A DNA stretch of 55,862 nt. It comes from CAYZBF01 sp964476585. GTDB lineage: Bacteria; Hydrothermota; UBA3072. The stretch spans positions 1-55,862 of the forward strand of contig CAYZBF010000012.1 of the NCBI GenBank assembly GCA_964476585.1, given 5' to 3'. Shown here piece by piece: positions 24,162 through 31,722 of this stretch. A program made the translations under genes and the position numbers. How positions within the stretch are numbered: position 1 is the first letter of the stretch; each line of letters opens with the position of its first letter. Below the pieces are notes generated by a model. The model had not been told where the DNA came from. It was given only the letters and a program-made list of their open reading frames with translations, and searched no databases.

Positions 24162-24757
24162 GATTACTCATCGCTTCAAAGAACAGAGGTAAGATAAAGG
24201 AAATAAAGTCTATCATAAAAGGGCGTTTGAGAATTATCTCTCCTCTTGACTTACATCTCGATGTTTCTATATTAGAGGACGGCGATTCCCCTAAGGAAAA
24301 TGCCATAAAGAAAGCACTTATTTACCATAAGACAACAGAGTTATGTACTTTAGGAGAAGATACTGCTTTAGAAGTAGATTTCTTGGGGGGCAGGCCCGGC
24401 ATACATTCAGCACGTTATTCTGGAGGAGAGGACAGGGAAAACAGAAAAAAATTATTAGCCGAGTTAGGGAAGACTGTTGAAAGAAGCGCTCGTTTCAAAA
24501 CAGTTATGGCACTGGCACTTAGGGACAATTGGATTGAGTGCTTTGAAGGTATTGTGGCAGGTAAAATTAGTATAGTCGAGAAAGGCAATGGCGGCTTTGG
24601 ATACGATCCAATATTTATTCCTTCTGGTTACAATAAGACTTTCGGAGAAATGGAAGAGAGCGAGAAGAATAAAATAAGCCACAGGAGTAAAGCATTAAGA
24701 AAAGTTATGGCTTTTTTGCAAGGAAAAATAGAAGAATTAGAAGGTTTGTGTGAATGA
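24158..24757 (+). CDS. rdgB: XTP/dITP diphosphatase (RdgB/HAM1)
   Basis: A 199-residue house-cleaning NTPase that removes dITP and XTP from the nucleotide pool. Family marks: LLIASKNRGKIKEIKSI at the N-terminus, LGEDTALEVDFLGGRPGIHS with the catalytic acidic residues, GYDPIFIPSGYNKTFGEM and the C-terminal SHRSKALRK. Normal length. It starts within the SPOR gene stop. Three tRNA genes begin four bases after its stop and are probably cotranscribed. Confidence 0.95.
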   Translation: MRLLIASKNRGKIKEIKSIIKGRLRIISPLDLHLDVSILEDGDSPKENAIKKALIYHKTTELCTLGEDTALEVDFLGGRPGIHSARYSGGEDRENRKKLLAELGKTVERSARFKTVMALALRDNWIECFEGIVAGKISIVEKGNGGFGYDPIFIPSGYNKTFGEMEESEKNKISHRSKALRKVMAFLQGKIEELEGLCE

Positions 24758-24760
24758 TCA

Positions 24761-24835
24761 CGGGGTGTAGCGCAGTCCGGTTAGCGCACCTGCTTTGGGA
24801 GCAGGGGGTCGGTGGTTCAAATCCACTCACCCCGA
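24761..24835 (+). tRNA. tRNA-Pro (UGG)
   Basis: A 75-base cloverleaf. The acceptor CGGGGTG pairs perfectly with CACCCCG (24828-24834), discriminator A24835. The anticodon stem CCTGC/GCAGG encloses TTTGGGA, anticodon TGG. The T arm is GGTGG-TTCAAAT-CCACT (one G-T pair). CCA is not encoded. The last bases, G24834 and A24835, are also needed for the acceptor of the following tRNA-His. Confidence 0.95.
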
Positions 24836-24905
24836 ATGTAGCTCAATCGGTAAGAGCGCTGGACTGTGGCTCCAGAGGTTGGGGGTTCGAGTCCCCTCAT
24901 TCACC
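24832..24905 (+). tRNA. tRNA-His (GUG) with defective or overlapping 5' acceptor end
   Basis: D stem GCTC/GAGC, anticodon stem CTGGA/TCCAG with loop CTGTGGC (GTG), and T arm GGGGG-TTCGAGT-CCCCT are good. The 3' acceptor strand is CATTCAC (24898-24904), discriminator C24905. Its partner should be GTGAATG with G-1 before it. Only GAATG (24834-24838) is present, preceded by CCC, the 3' end of tRNA-Pro. Positions -1, 1 and 2 therefore cannot pair, and two bases are shared with tRNA-Pro. A functional tRNA would need 5' repair, or the sequence here is collapsed. Confidence 0.85.
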
Positions 24906-24915
24906 CAATAAAAAT

Positions 24916-24988
24916 GCGTCAGTAGCTCAGTTGGCAGAGCAGCGGACTCTTAATCCGCGGGCCGGGGGTTCAAATCCTCCCTGACGCA
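24916..24988 (+). tRNA. tRNA-Lys (CUU)
   Basis: A 73-base cloverleaf. The acceptor GCGTCAG pairs perfectly with CTGACGC (24981-24987), discriminator A24988. The anticodon stem GCGGA/TCCGC encloses CTCTTAA, anticodon CTT. The T arm is GGGGG-TTCAAAT-CCTCC (with a G-T pair). CCA is not encoded. Confidence 0.95.
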
Positions 24989-24998
24989 TATTTTTTAA

Positions 24999-25031
24999 GG
25001 AAAAAACCTGGGTTGAACCCAGGTTTTTTCC
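24999..25031. terminator. Bidirectional intrinsic terminator
   Basis: GGAAAAAACCTGGG (24999-25012) is fully complementary to CCCAGGTTTTTTCC (25018-25031) around TTGAA. The GC core is flanked by an A-run and a T-run, so it should stop the rdgB-tRNA transcript on the plus strand and the lipoprotein gene ending at 25062 on the minus strand. Confidence 0.9.
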
Positions 25032-25061
25032 TGTTAAAATGACGTAAGAAAAGATATTGTT

Positions 25062-25706
25062 CTAATCTGTTCTGTACAACATATAATCCTGACTGACATT
25101 GAATTCTTTCCCCTCATCATAATCATCCGTTCCGTAGAAATGAACCTTCACCTGTACCGTCTTCCAGTAAGGGTCAGGGGGGGGAATATACATCATTTTT
25201 ACCGCTTCCCGTACATTAAAAGAAAAATTATAAAGACTTACCTTCAGGGTATCTTCTCTACTGCTGGAAGCCTTGATGCGGAGGCCAAGATTGGAATAGT
25301 TTGGACTCGTATATAGGAGTGTATCTACTGTACTCTGGTAGAACTCACAGTAATATCCCTCCAGGTAAGAATCTACGCCATTCCTGACCCAGAAGGTCAC
25401 AGAATCAACAATTACTTCAGAGTAGTAGTGAGATAAGGGAACCATCCATACTTCTCCCATTCCAGCCACACTATCTTTCGTGACTCCTTCAGTATCTAAC
25501 CACCATCTTATAGGATCAGGATTATAGTAAGGCTGTCCTCCCCCACGCGGTTGCATATCAACAATAGTAGAATCAAACTGCGCGACCGAAAATCCATGGG
25601 GATTTGTGGTCCATATTTGAACTTCGGGTGTAGCTATTCCATAACATGATAAAAGTAAAAATAATAAAATAAGAGAAACTCCAAGAAATATGTATATTCT
25701 CTTCAT
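25062..25706 (-). CDS. Hypothetical lipoprotein
   Basis: I do not recognise the family. A 214-residue protein with an N-terminal hydrophobic stretch ending LLLSC, a convincing lipobox, so probably anchored in the envelope. The mature part is rich in Tyr, Ser, Asp and Pro and looks like one or two beta-sandwich domains (VDSVTFWVRNGVDSYLEGYY; VQVKVHFYGTDDYDEGKEF). AAGGAGG lies eight bases upstream of the ATG. It has its own promoter-like sequence and shares the terminator at 24999-25031. Confidence 0.75.
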   Translation of the reverse strand: MKRIYIFLGVSLILLFLLLSCYGIATPEVQIWTTNPHGFSVAQFDSTIVDMQPRGGGQPYYNPDPIRWWLDTEGVTKDSVAGMGEVWMVPLSHYYSEVIVDSVTFWVRNGVDSYLEGYYCEFYQSTVDTLLYTSPNYSNLGLRIKASSSREDTLKVSLYNFSFNVREAVKMMYIPPPDPYWKTVQVKVHFYGTDDYDEGKEFNVSQDYMLYRTD

Positions 25707-25726
25707 ATAGCCTCCTTATTTTGTAT

Positions 25727-25755
25727 ACTTTACACCATAATTCATTATTTGTCAA
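25727..25755 (-). promoter_or_regulatory. Promoter for the 25706 lipoprotein gene
   Basis: Minus strand: TTGACA (25755-25750), a 17-base spacer and TAAAGT (25732-25727). The -35 lies inside the 3' end of the upstream DUF4388 gene. The expected start is near 25720, ahead of the AAGGAGG. Confidence 0.5.
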
Positions 25756-26617
25756 CCCTCTGGACTACTTTTTTTACATCTTTGGAGAAGTCCTTTAGCC
25801 TATCCAACTTATATCGAATGAAAAAGAATAAATTGAATAGGATGAATCCAATAAGGATCGCTCCTTTGAATATGGATTTATAGGGAACCATAATTTTCCT
25901 TGCCAATTCTTCACCTGCTTTCTTGATAAGCCCCATCTCAATGAGTTTGTATACTGCATCATAAGTCTGGAACTTCCCAAGTCCAGAGACTCTAATTAGT
26001 TCTCCTACTGTAAGACCATCAGTGAATTTTTCTAAAAGCTTCTTTTCTCTATCTCCGAGCTCCAGAGTAATCTCAGGCTTATCTTTCTTTCGAAGAACCA
26101 CACTATCATTGGGAATAACAGCTTTTATCTGCGGCCATTCATCAATCCTCCACATACCCTCCATTACCAATGCGTTGGGCTCTAACTCAACTGAGATACT
26201 GGAACTTGCATATAGCGCTTCTCCCGGGTGAAATGAATATCTACCCATCTTCCAAGTGAGAACCTCATCTACAATCTCCTGAATCTTAAATGAGATTATC
26301 TCTCTTAGCTCCTTACCGCCCACCTTACCCTCTTGGAGCAGAACTTGAAGAACAGAGATATCCAGTTCTTTTGCCTTTTCATTATAATCTTTAAGCTCCT
26401 CCTCAGTTATCTTGCCCGCACGGAAAATATAATCGTTTATGGAATAAAAGAGGTTCTCTCCTTTATGGGCAGCAGCTGCAATTTTTCCCTTCTTAAACCC
26501 AAAGTCCACTTCCTCTTTTTCTGTCTTCATCCGAAGGACTCCATCTGCCTTGTGCAGAGAAAAAAATTGCATTATCTCTGGAACAGAAAATTCCTCTATG
26601 CTACCTTCTATCTCCAT
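25745..26617 (-). CDS. DUF4388 protein with C-terminal membrane anchor
   Basis: A 290-residue protein. Residues 1-55 (GSIEEFSVPEIMQFFSLHKA, DGVLRMKTEKEEVDFGFKKG) match the N-terminal DUF4388 (PatA-like) module found in bacterial signalling proteins. The middle has a winged-helix-like part (LTVGELIRVSGLGKFQTYDA, VYKLIEMGLIKKAG). One transmembrane helix (ILIGFILFNLFFFIRY) near residue 260 is followed by a short basic tail. The same DUF4388 architecture occurs in the gene at 41664-42674, inside the chemosensory operon, suggesting a shared signalling network. It overlaps the upstream TPR gene by 17 bases. Confidence 0.72.
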   Translation of the reverse strand: MEIEGSIEEFSVPEIMQFFSLHKADGVLRMKTEKEEVDFGFKKGKIAAAAHKGENLFYSINDYIFRAGKITEEELKDYNEKAKELDISVLQVLLQEGKVGGKELREIISFKIQEIVDEVLTWKMGRYSFHPGEALYASSSISVELEPNALVMEGMWRIDEWPQIKAVIPNDSVVLRKKDKPEITLELGDREKKLLEKFTDGLTVGELIRVSGLGKFQTYDAVYKLIEMGLIKKAGEELARKIMVPYKSIFKGAILIGFILFNLFFFIRYKLDRLKDFSKDVKKVVQRVDK

Positions 26618-28376
26618 TTGCTCCTAGCCTCCAAGTTAAAAGCAACACTAAAAGATAATAGATGATAAGAGAGTATCGGTATATAATATTTCCAATCGAC
26701 GCTTTATATTGGATTACATCACTGGATGAGAAATAGAGCGGTGCTACATAGATAACAAGTAATACAGAACCTAAAAGCAGTAACCCTATTCCCGTGAACG
26801 ATTTTCTATTGTATAAATGTGCACTACCAGGGAATATGAGATTCATAATAAAATTCTTTAATCTTGTCACTCTATGAGACCTATTTTTTGTTCGCCTTTT
26901 CAATCTTTCTCGAATGCTTTTCGACTCAGTAACAGATAATTTATCAGCACAAATATCACATACCTTCTCTTCCCCTATCTTAACGCTATTAATTAAAATC
27001 CTGCCACAAATAGGGCAAAGTCCATCCTTTAAGCGCTTTATTGAACTCAATATTACGAAAAAGACCGTTAGTATGAAGAAAATATATAATTTGCTCTCCT
27101 TAATATACAGTCCTACTCCACTTGCTCTAAATATGTCACTCAAAAGCCAGCTATCTGGAGGATATTGATATATCGGAAGTTCTCTATCAGCAAATTCTGG
27201 ACCACTTTTCGTTGCCCTCTCGATATACTCAGAAACCTCATCAAAGTCAAGTCTGTCAAGATATATAGTTGCCATAATTAGATTGGATATAGGATTATCA
27301 GGATCCAAAGAAACTACTTTTTTGCAAAAACTTAATGCATCATCATAATTACCCTCTTTAAAATATACCGAAGCCGAGTTTGTCAAAAATATAAGACTCT
27401 CTTTCTCTTCGTAGCCCTTCTGGAATAGGGATTCTGCACGTGTGAGTTCGCCCATCCTTGCTGCCTCAATTCCCTTCACTACATAACCATAGGGATTTTC
27501 TGACTCATTTATTCTATAGTTGTATGGGTCACAACGAGCTTTGAACACTTGATAAGTAGGGCTATCTGTGCTAAAATTCACTTTTATTTGGTTGGTGTAG
27601 GCAATGGCGAGTGGAAAAATCACTGAAAGGACGGTAAGGTTTATAAGGGACTTCTTTGACATCTTTACAAACGAAATACCGACGAGGATTGCAAGAAAAA
27701 TCAATATTGGAAGCCAGACGAAAAGAGAAAATAGCAAAGCAGGAACCCATAAATTACTAATTTTCATTCTCTGTCTTACCCATTCGGAAAGGAATGGAAC
27801 TGATTCAAACAAACCAGAAATAACAAATGCTATGTATACCAAACCTAAGAATATAACAAACAGAAACATAATATTCTCAATTAGACTGACCCTGTTATCG
27901 AGAAACCCGTATGTATAGAAATATTCCCATAGATTTCTGCACACTTTACCCCATTTAGGTATATTACATTTCATAAGAATAATGGGGATATTCCTATTAG
28001 AGGGATCACTCTTTAGAGCGAACTTGAGTTCTCTTTGGGCCTTATCTACATTCCCGGCTTTTAAATCAAGAACCCCACGTTTCGCATAATTCCTTGCAAT
28101 ACTTGAATGAACGAACTTATCATCACATTTTATCACCTTGAGCAGTCTACTCTCAACAAAATCACTTTTAGAATAAAGCGCCGCTGAAAGCATTAATGAA
28201 TCCAGTAAATAAAGCTCATCGATAGAACTCATCCCATCAATAACTCCTCGGAAATCAGGTAAAAGACTATCACTCTTCATATTAAGCCATCTCTGTGATA
28301 AAAATGCTTTAATCTTTGAGTCTCTATCGGGAATAGTATAATTTAAACCGGAAAGAATTAAGACCAAAAGCATCAT
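26601..28376 (-). CDS. Membrane protein with TPR repeats and a zinc ribbon
   Basis: A 591-residue protein of unknown function. In order: a hydrophobic N-terminus; a helical region with a TPR (KAGNVDKAQRELKFALKSDP); three or more membrane helices (about 170-270); TPR repeats (MGELTRAESLFQKGYEEKES; EGNYDDALSFCKKVVSLDPD; DRLDFDEVSEYIERATKSGP); another helix; a CPIC...CDIC zinc ribbon; then further membrane helices including FPGSAHLYNRKSFTGIGLLL. The tail resembles small TM2-type membrane domains. It overlaps both neighbours, so it is translated from one message with the DUF4292-like and DUF4388 proteins. Confidence 0.7.
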   Translation of the reverse strand: MMLLVLILSGLNYTIPDRDSKIKAFLSQRWLNMKSDSLLPDFRGVIDGMSSIDELYLLDSLMLSAALYSKSDFVESRLLKVIKCDDKFVHSSIARNYAKRGVLDLKAGNVDKAQRELKFALKSDPSNRNIPIILMKCNIPKWGKVCRNLWEYFYTYGFLDNRVSLIENIMFLFVIFLGLVYIAFVISGLFESVPFLSEWVRQRMKISNLWVPALLFSLFVWLPILIFLAILVGISFVKMSKKSLINLTVLSVIFPLAIAYTNQIKVNFSTDSPTYQVFKARCDPYNYRINESENPYGYVVKGIEAARMGELTRAESLFQKGYEEKESLIFLTNSASVYFKEGNYDDALSFCKKVVSLDPDNPISNLIMATIYLDRLDFDEVSEYIERATKSGPEFADRELPIYQYPPDSWLLSDIFRASGVGLYIKESKLYIFFILTVFFVILSSIKRLKDGLCPICGRILINSVKIGEEKVCDICADKLSVTESKSIRERLKRRTKNRSHRVTRLKNFIMNLIFPGSAHLYNRKSFTGIGLLLLGSVLLVIYVAPLYFSSSDVIQYKASIGNIIYRYSLIIYYLLVLLLTWRLGANGDRR

Positions 28377-29020
28377 TTTAATCTCATTGTATAATGCTCT
28401 ATCTCAAGTGAATTCTTTCCCCTCTTAGCTATAATTCTAAACGGTTGTTTTACGCCCTCAACTGTTTTATAATCGGAGTATTTAATCGATGAATCATCTT
28501 CTCCGTATATTAGTACCCGGCTCGGAAGAAATTCGGGAGATATTGAAACCTCAATGTTACTACCAAGAAGAGACCACCCACTCTCTAAGGGAATAACTCT
28601 CCAGTTAGACAATAGAGGGATATCCCAGACGATGTACCGCGGAAGAACTTTACATAGTATATTTCCCAGTATAGAAAGCACTTGCTCCTTCATTTCTTTG
28701 CCATGCCTATCTACTGCAGATACAGAATCCGGAGAAAAATAGAACCTTCCTACTACCATACCAAAGGACCCCAAGAGTTGTCCTGAAAGCACATTCGTGT
28801 TAACCTCATAGTTTAAAGAAAAATAAGACGAAAAGCGATATTCTGGACCGGATATTATTATCTCCCCCGTACCAGATTTTTTTTTGAACTTCTCGGGCCA
28901 TCGGGGTATCTGATCTAAGAGTTCTTCATCTGTTAATGTTTTTTTAGACATCTGCCTTGCACAATTATAAAAAGAAAGTATTATTAAAAAGACCATGGAT
29001 AAAGTTATACCTGGTCGCAT
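28373..29020 (-). CDS. DUF4292-like lipoprotein
   Basis: A 215-residue protein with signal peptide and lipobox SFYNC. The beta-rich body (GTGEIIISGPEYRFSSYFSL; LLGSFGMVVGRFYFSPDSVS; then SPEFLPSRVLIYGE and YSDYKTVEGVKQPFRIIA) fits the DUF4292 family, a LolA/LolB-like fold common in Bacteroidetes and relatives. Role is probably envelope lipoprotein handling, but this is not proven. First gene of the minus-strand unit. The ATG at 29020 is exactly at the predicted +1 of its promoter, so the mRNA would be leaderless. Confidence 0.68.
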   Translation of the reverse strand: MRPGITLSMVFLIILSFYNCARQMSKKTLTDEELLDQIPRWPEKFKKKSGTGEIIISGPEYRFSSYFSLNYEVNTNVLSGQLLGSFGMVVGRFYFSPDSVSAVDRHGKEMKEQVLSILGNILCKVLPRYIVWDIPLLSNWRVIPLESGWSLLGSNIEVSISPEFLPSRVLIYGEDDSSIKYSDYKTVEGVKQPFRIIAKRGKNSLEIEHYTMRLK

Positions 29021-29026
29021 AAAAAG

Positions 29027-29055
29027 ATTATAATTTAATAATCGGGATAAGTCAA
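29027..29055 (-). promoter_or_regulatory. Near-consensus promoter of the DUF4292-TPR-DUF4388 unit
   Basis: Minus strand: TTGACT (29055-29050), a 17-base spacer and TATAAT (29032-29027). With standard spacing +1 is 29020, the A of the start codon. On the plus strand TATAAT also occurs at 29029-29034, where it could serve smpB with a weak TTATAC at 29005-29010. Confidence 0.75.
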
Positions 29056-29062
29056 GTCAGTC

Positions 29063-29494
29063 ATGAAAAGTATAGTTAAGAACAAAAAGGCACATTTTTA
29101 CTATCATATTTTAAAAACTTATGAAGCCGGTATTGCACTTAAAGGCTCGGAGGTTAAGTCAGTACGGTTTGGGAAGGTAAGTATAAAAAATTCGTATGCT
29201 CGAATAGCAGGAAGAGAAATTTATCTCTATGATATGCATATATCTCCTTATAGTAAGTCATCAAATTCTATAGAACCCAAAAGGAAAAGAAAACTATTAT
29301 TACACAAAGGCCAGATCAAGAGGATAGAGAACGAGGTACAGAATAAAGGAGTGACTCTTGTTCCTTTAGAAGTGTATATAGAACGGGGGCTTGTGAAAGT
29401 AAAAATAGCTTTAGTGATGGGTAAAAAGAAGTTTGAAAAACGAGATAAAATTATTGCAAGAGAACAACTTCGAGAGATAAGTAGAAATCTGTGA
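29063..29494 (+). CDS. smpB: SsrA-binding protein SmpB
   Basis: A 143-residue tmRNA-binding protein for trans-translation of stalled ribosomes. NKKAHFYYHILKTYEAGIAL, KGSEVKSVRFGKVSIKNSYA and YDMHISPYSKSS are family hallmarks. The C-terminal tail KKKFEKRDKIIAREQLREIS is the basic segment that enters the mRNA channel. No tmRNA gene was noticed in the window. The stop overlaps the amidase start as GTGA at 29491-29494. Confidence 0.95.
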   Translation: MKSIVKNKKAHFYYHILKTYEAGIALKGSEVKSVRFGKVSIKNSYARIAGREIYLYDMHISPYSKSSNSIEPKRKRKLLLHKGQIKRIENEVQNKGVTLVPLEVYIERGLVKVKIALVMGKKKFEKRDKIIAREQLREISRNL

Positions 29495-30825
29495 TTCTAT
29501 TATTTTTATCCCTTTCTATAAATCAAAGTGGAAATATCTATACCTTGCGCGAATATAAAATTAGAAATAAAAACTATATTCTCTGTGATTCTCTGATTAG
29601 AAAATTGGACTTGTCTTCCCACTGGGACAACAACAGACAGATAATGACTCTTCAAAGAGAAACAGTTGTATCCATTATTCCCGATAATCCATTTATAAAG
29701 ATAGAGGGCAATGTCCATCAATTGGTCTCTTCCCCTATAATGATAAATGGAAAATTACTCTTACCCAATTCGTCGCTGGACTTAATCCTCTCAAGTCTCT
29801 TGAATATGAAAGCCTATTTCAAGGATGGAACGCTTGAGATAGGAACCCGTCTCAATATTTATGGCATTAAATGGTGTGTAGAATCGTCTCTCACGAGATA
29901 CACAATAGAGTGCTCTCCCACTATGAAGTATTTCTTCAGCAAGAATGACGGAGAATGGGTGCTCACCTTATTCAATCCTATATACAACAAGGAGATAATG
30001 GATCAAGACGGAAAAGGACTTATAGAGGGAATCAATATTGAAGAAGGTAATGGATTCCTTAAGTTTCGATTCAAGACAATAGAGAACCTCCCTATGGATA
30101 TAATACGAAAAGGGAAATCACTAAATGTAGAGGTCCGTAAATTTAATAAAAGACATATTCAGACCATAGTTATCGATGCTGGGCATGGTGGTAAAGACCC
30201 AGGTGCAGTCCATGGAGGTGTTAAAGAAAAAGACGTTGTTCTTAAGGTCTCTAAGAATTTAGCATCAAGACTCACTGAAGATGGCTTCAATGTAATAATA
30301 ACCAGAATTAGCGATGAATTCCTTGCACTTAAAGAGCGTGCCGAGATAGCTGATGAAGCGAGGGCCGATTTCTTCGTTTCCATCCATTGTAATGCAGCAT
30401 ACCGCAAGAGTAGTATGCATGGAGCAGAGACGTATTTCTTATCATCAGCAAAAAGCGACTGGGCAAGAACTGTTGAGGCAACTGAGAACTCTGCAATAAA
30501 GTTTGAATCTGAGGATAATGCGGGTATCCCTGAACTTGATTATATCCTGAATGACCTTGCTCAGACGCAATTCTTGGAAGAATCCCAACAGGCTGCAATT
30601 TATATACAAGAAAGCTTAGTCCAATTATGCGGTTTATACAACCGTGGAGTAAAACAGGCAAACTTTTACGTATTAAGGCTCAATTATATGCCTGCAGTTC
30701 TAATAGAAATAGGGTTCCTTACCAATTCTAATGACAGAAAAAAATTGCAAGATGATAATTTCCTCGAAAAGGTTGTAGAGGCTATAGCTTCCGGTATAAA
30801 ACAATATGCCAGAGCACATTTATAA
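29491..30825 (+). CDS. N-acetylmuramoyl-L-alanine amidase (Amidase_3)
   Basis: A 444-residue exported peptidoglycan hydrolase. A short hydrophobic start (MILLFLSLSINQ) is followed by a copper-amine-oxidase-N-like/AMIN-type region (about 20-215). The catalytic Amidase_3 domain (about 225-444) shows the zinc and catalytic residues: His in VIDAGHGGKDPGA, Glu in KEKDVVLK, His in SIHCNA and Glu in LIEIGFLTN. It cuts the bond between MurNAc and the stem peptide. It starts at GTG 29491 within smpB and overlaps murI by 20 bases, grouping two cell-wall functions. Confidence 0.92.
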   Translation: MILLFLSLSINQSGNIYTLREYKIRNKNYILCDSLIRKLDLSSHWDNNRQIMTLQRETVVSIIPDNPFIKIEGNVHQLVSSPIMINGKLLLPNSSLDLILSSLLNMKAYFKDGTLEIGTRLNIYGIKWCVESSLTRYTIECSPTMKYFFSKNDGEWVLTLFNPIYNKEIMDQDGKGLIEGINIEEGNGFLKFRFKTIENLPMDIIRKGKSLNVEVRKFNKRHIQTIVIDAGHGGKDPGAVHGGVKEKDVVLKVSKNLASRLTEDGFNVIITRISDEFLALKERAEIADEARADFFVSIHCNAAYRKSSMHGAETYFLSSAKSDWARTVEATENSAIKFESEDNAGIPELDYILNDLAQTQFLEESQQAAIYIQESLVQLCGLYNRGVKQANFYVLRLNYMPAVLIEIGFLTNSNDRKKLQDDNFLEKVVEAIASGIKQYARAHL

Positions 30826-31612
30826 AAATAACCCTATTGGCGTATTCGATTCGGGAATCGGAGGGCTTACCGTAGTAAGGGAGCTTAGAAAAGAACTCCC
30901 TAATGAATCTATTGTATACTTTGGCGACACTGCAAGAGTTCCTTACGGGACTAAATCGAGTGAAACCATCATTCGGTTCGCAAGAGAAGACATTGCGTTT
31001 CTTCTAAGCCACACAGTGAAAATAATCATTTCCGCTTGCTTTTCTGTCTCTTCTAATGCCCTGCCCTATATAGCAAGCGAATTTGACATACCAATCATTG
31101 GTATGATATCACCGGGTGTGCAGGCAGTAAAAAAGAAATCTTATAGAAAAATTGGCGTCATAGGCACCCAAGCAACTATTGAAAGCGGCGCTTTTGAAAG
31201 AGAGCTGGAAAATTCCCTCGGAGAAGTAGAGATACATTCTACAACCTGTCCCCTCTTTGTACCTCTTGCAGAAGAAGGTTGGCTCTCAGGGAAAGTCCCT
31301 CTTCTTGTAGCAGAGAAATATCTCTCGAACTTAGTTGAAAAGGGGATAGAAGCTTTAATTCTCGGCTGTACTCATTATCCTTTGCTTTATTCAGTTGTAA
31401 AAAGAGTAGTAGGAGATGAGGTAGATATAATTGAGCCTGGGAAGGAAGCAGCAAATATAATAAAAGATTTCCTGCAAGAAAATGATATGAAAGCAACTAG
31501 AAAGGGCAATCTTCAAATATTTTTAAGTGATATCCCCAGAGATTTTCCAAGAATTATAGAAGAATTTCTGGGGTATCCTGTAAAAGATGTTCACCTCGTT
31601 CGATCAAAATGA
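30806..31612 (+). CDS. murI: Glutamate racemase
   Basis: A 268-residue racemase supplying D-glutamate for peptidoglycan. IGVFDSGIGGLTVVREL, YFGDTARVPYGTKS and LILGCTHYPLL (Cys188, His190) are standard. The first active-site block reads IISACFSVSSNAL: Cys78 is present, but the usual CNT following is CFS, so the conserved asparagine that contacts substrate is replaced by phenylalanine. Activity may still be intact, or specificity may differ. Last gene of the smpB-amidase-murI unit. The 110-base gap after it has no clear terminator. Confidence 0.9.
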   Translation: MPEHIYKNNPIGVFDSGIGGLTVVRELRKELPNESIVYFGDTARVPYGTKSSETIIRFAREDIAFLLSHTVKIIISACFSVSSNALPYIASEFDIPIIGMISPGVQAVKKKSYRKIGVIGTQATIESGAFERELENSLGEVEIHSTTCPLFVPLAEEGWLSGKVPLLVAEKYLSNLVEKGIEALILGCTHYPLLYSVVKRVVGDEVDIIEPGKEAANIIKDFLQENDMKATRKGNLQIFLSDIPRDFPRIIEEFLGYPVKDVHLVRSK

Positions 31613-31722
31613 AGTAAAAGGCCGCATCAACTATTCTCCTGTATTCTCTCTTTAACTCATTGACCCATCTACTTATATACTCATTCACTATTACATTGGT
31701 GCTGATTTGTATCTAAAAAATA

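Noticed and set aside
24754..24984. ORF of 76 codons over the tRNA cluster
   Set aside because: It is read straight through three tRNA genes and has no coding signal of its own.
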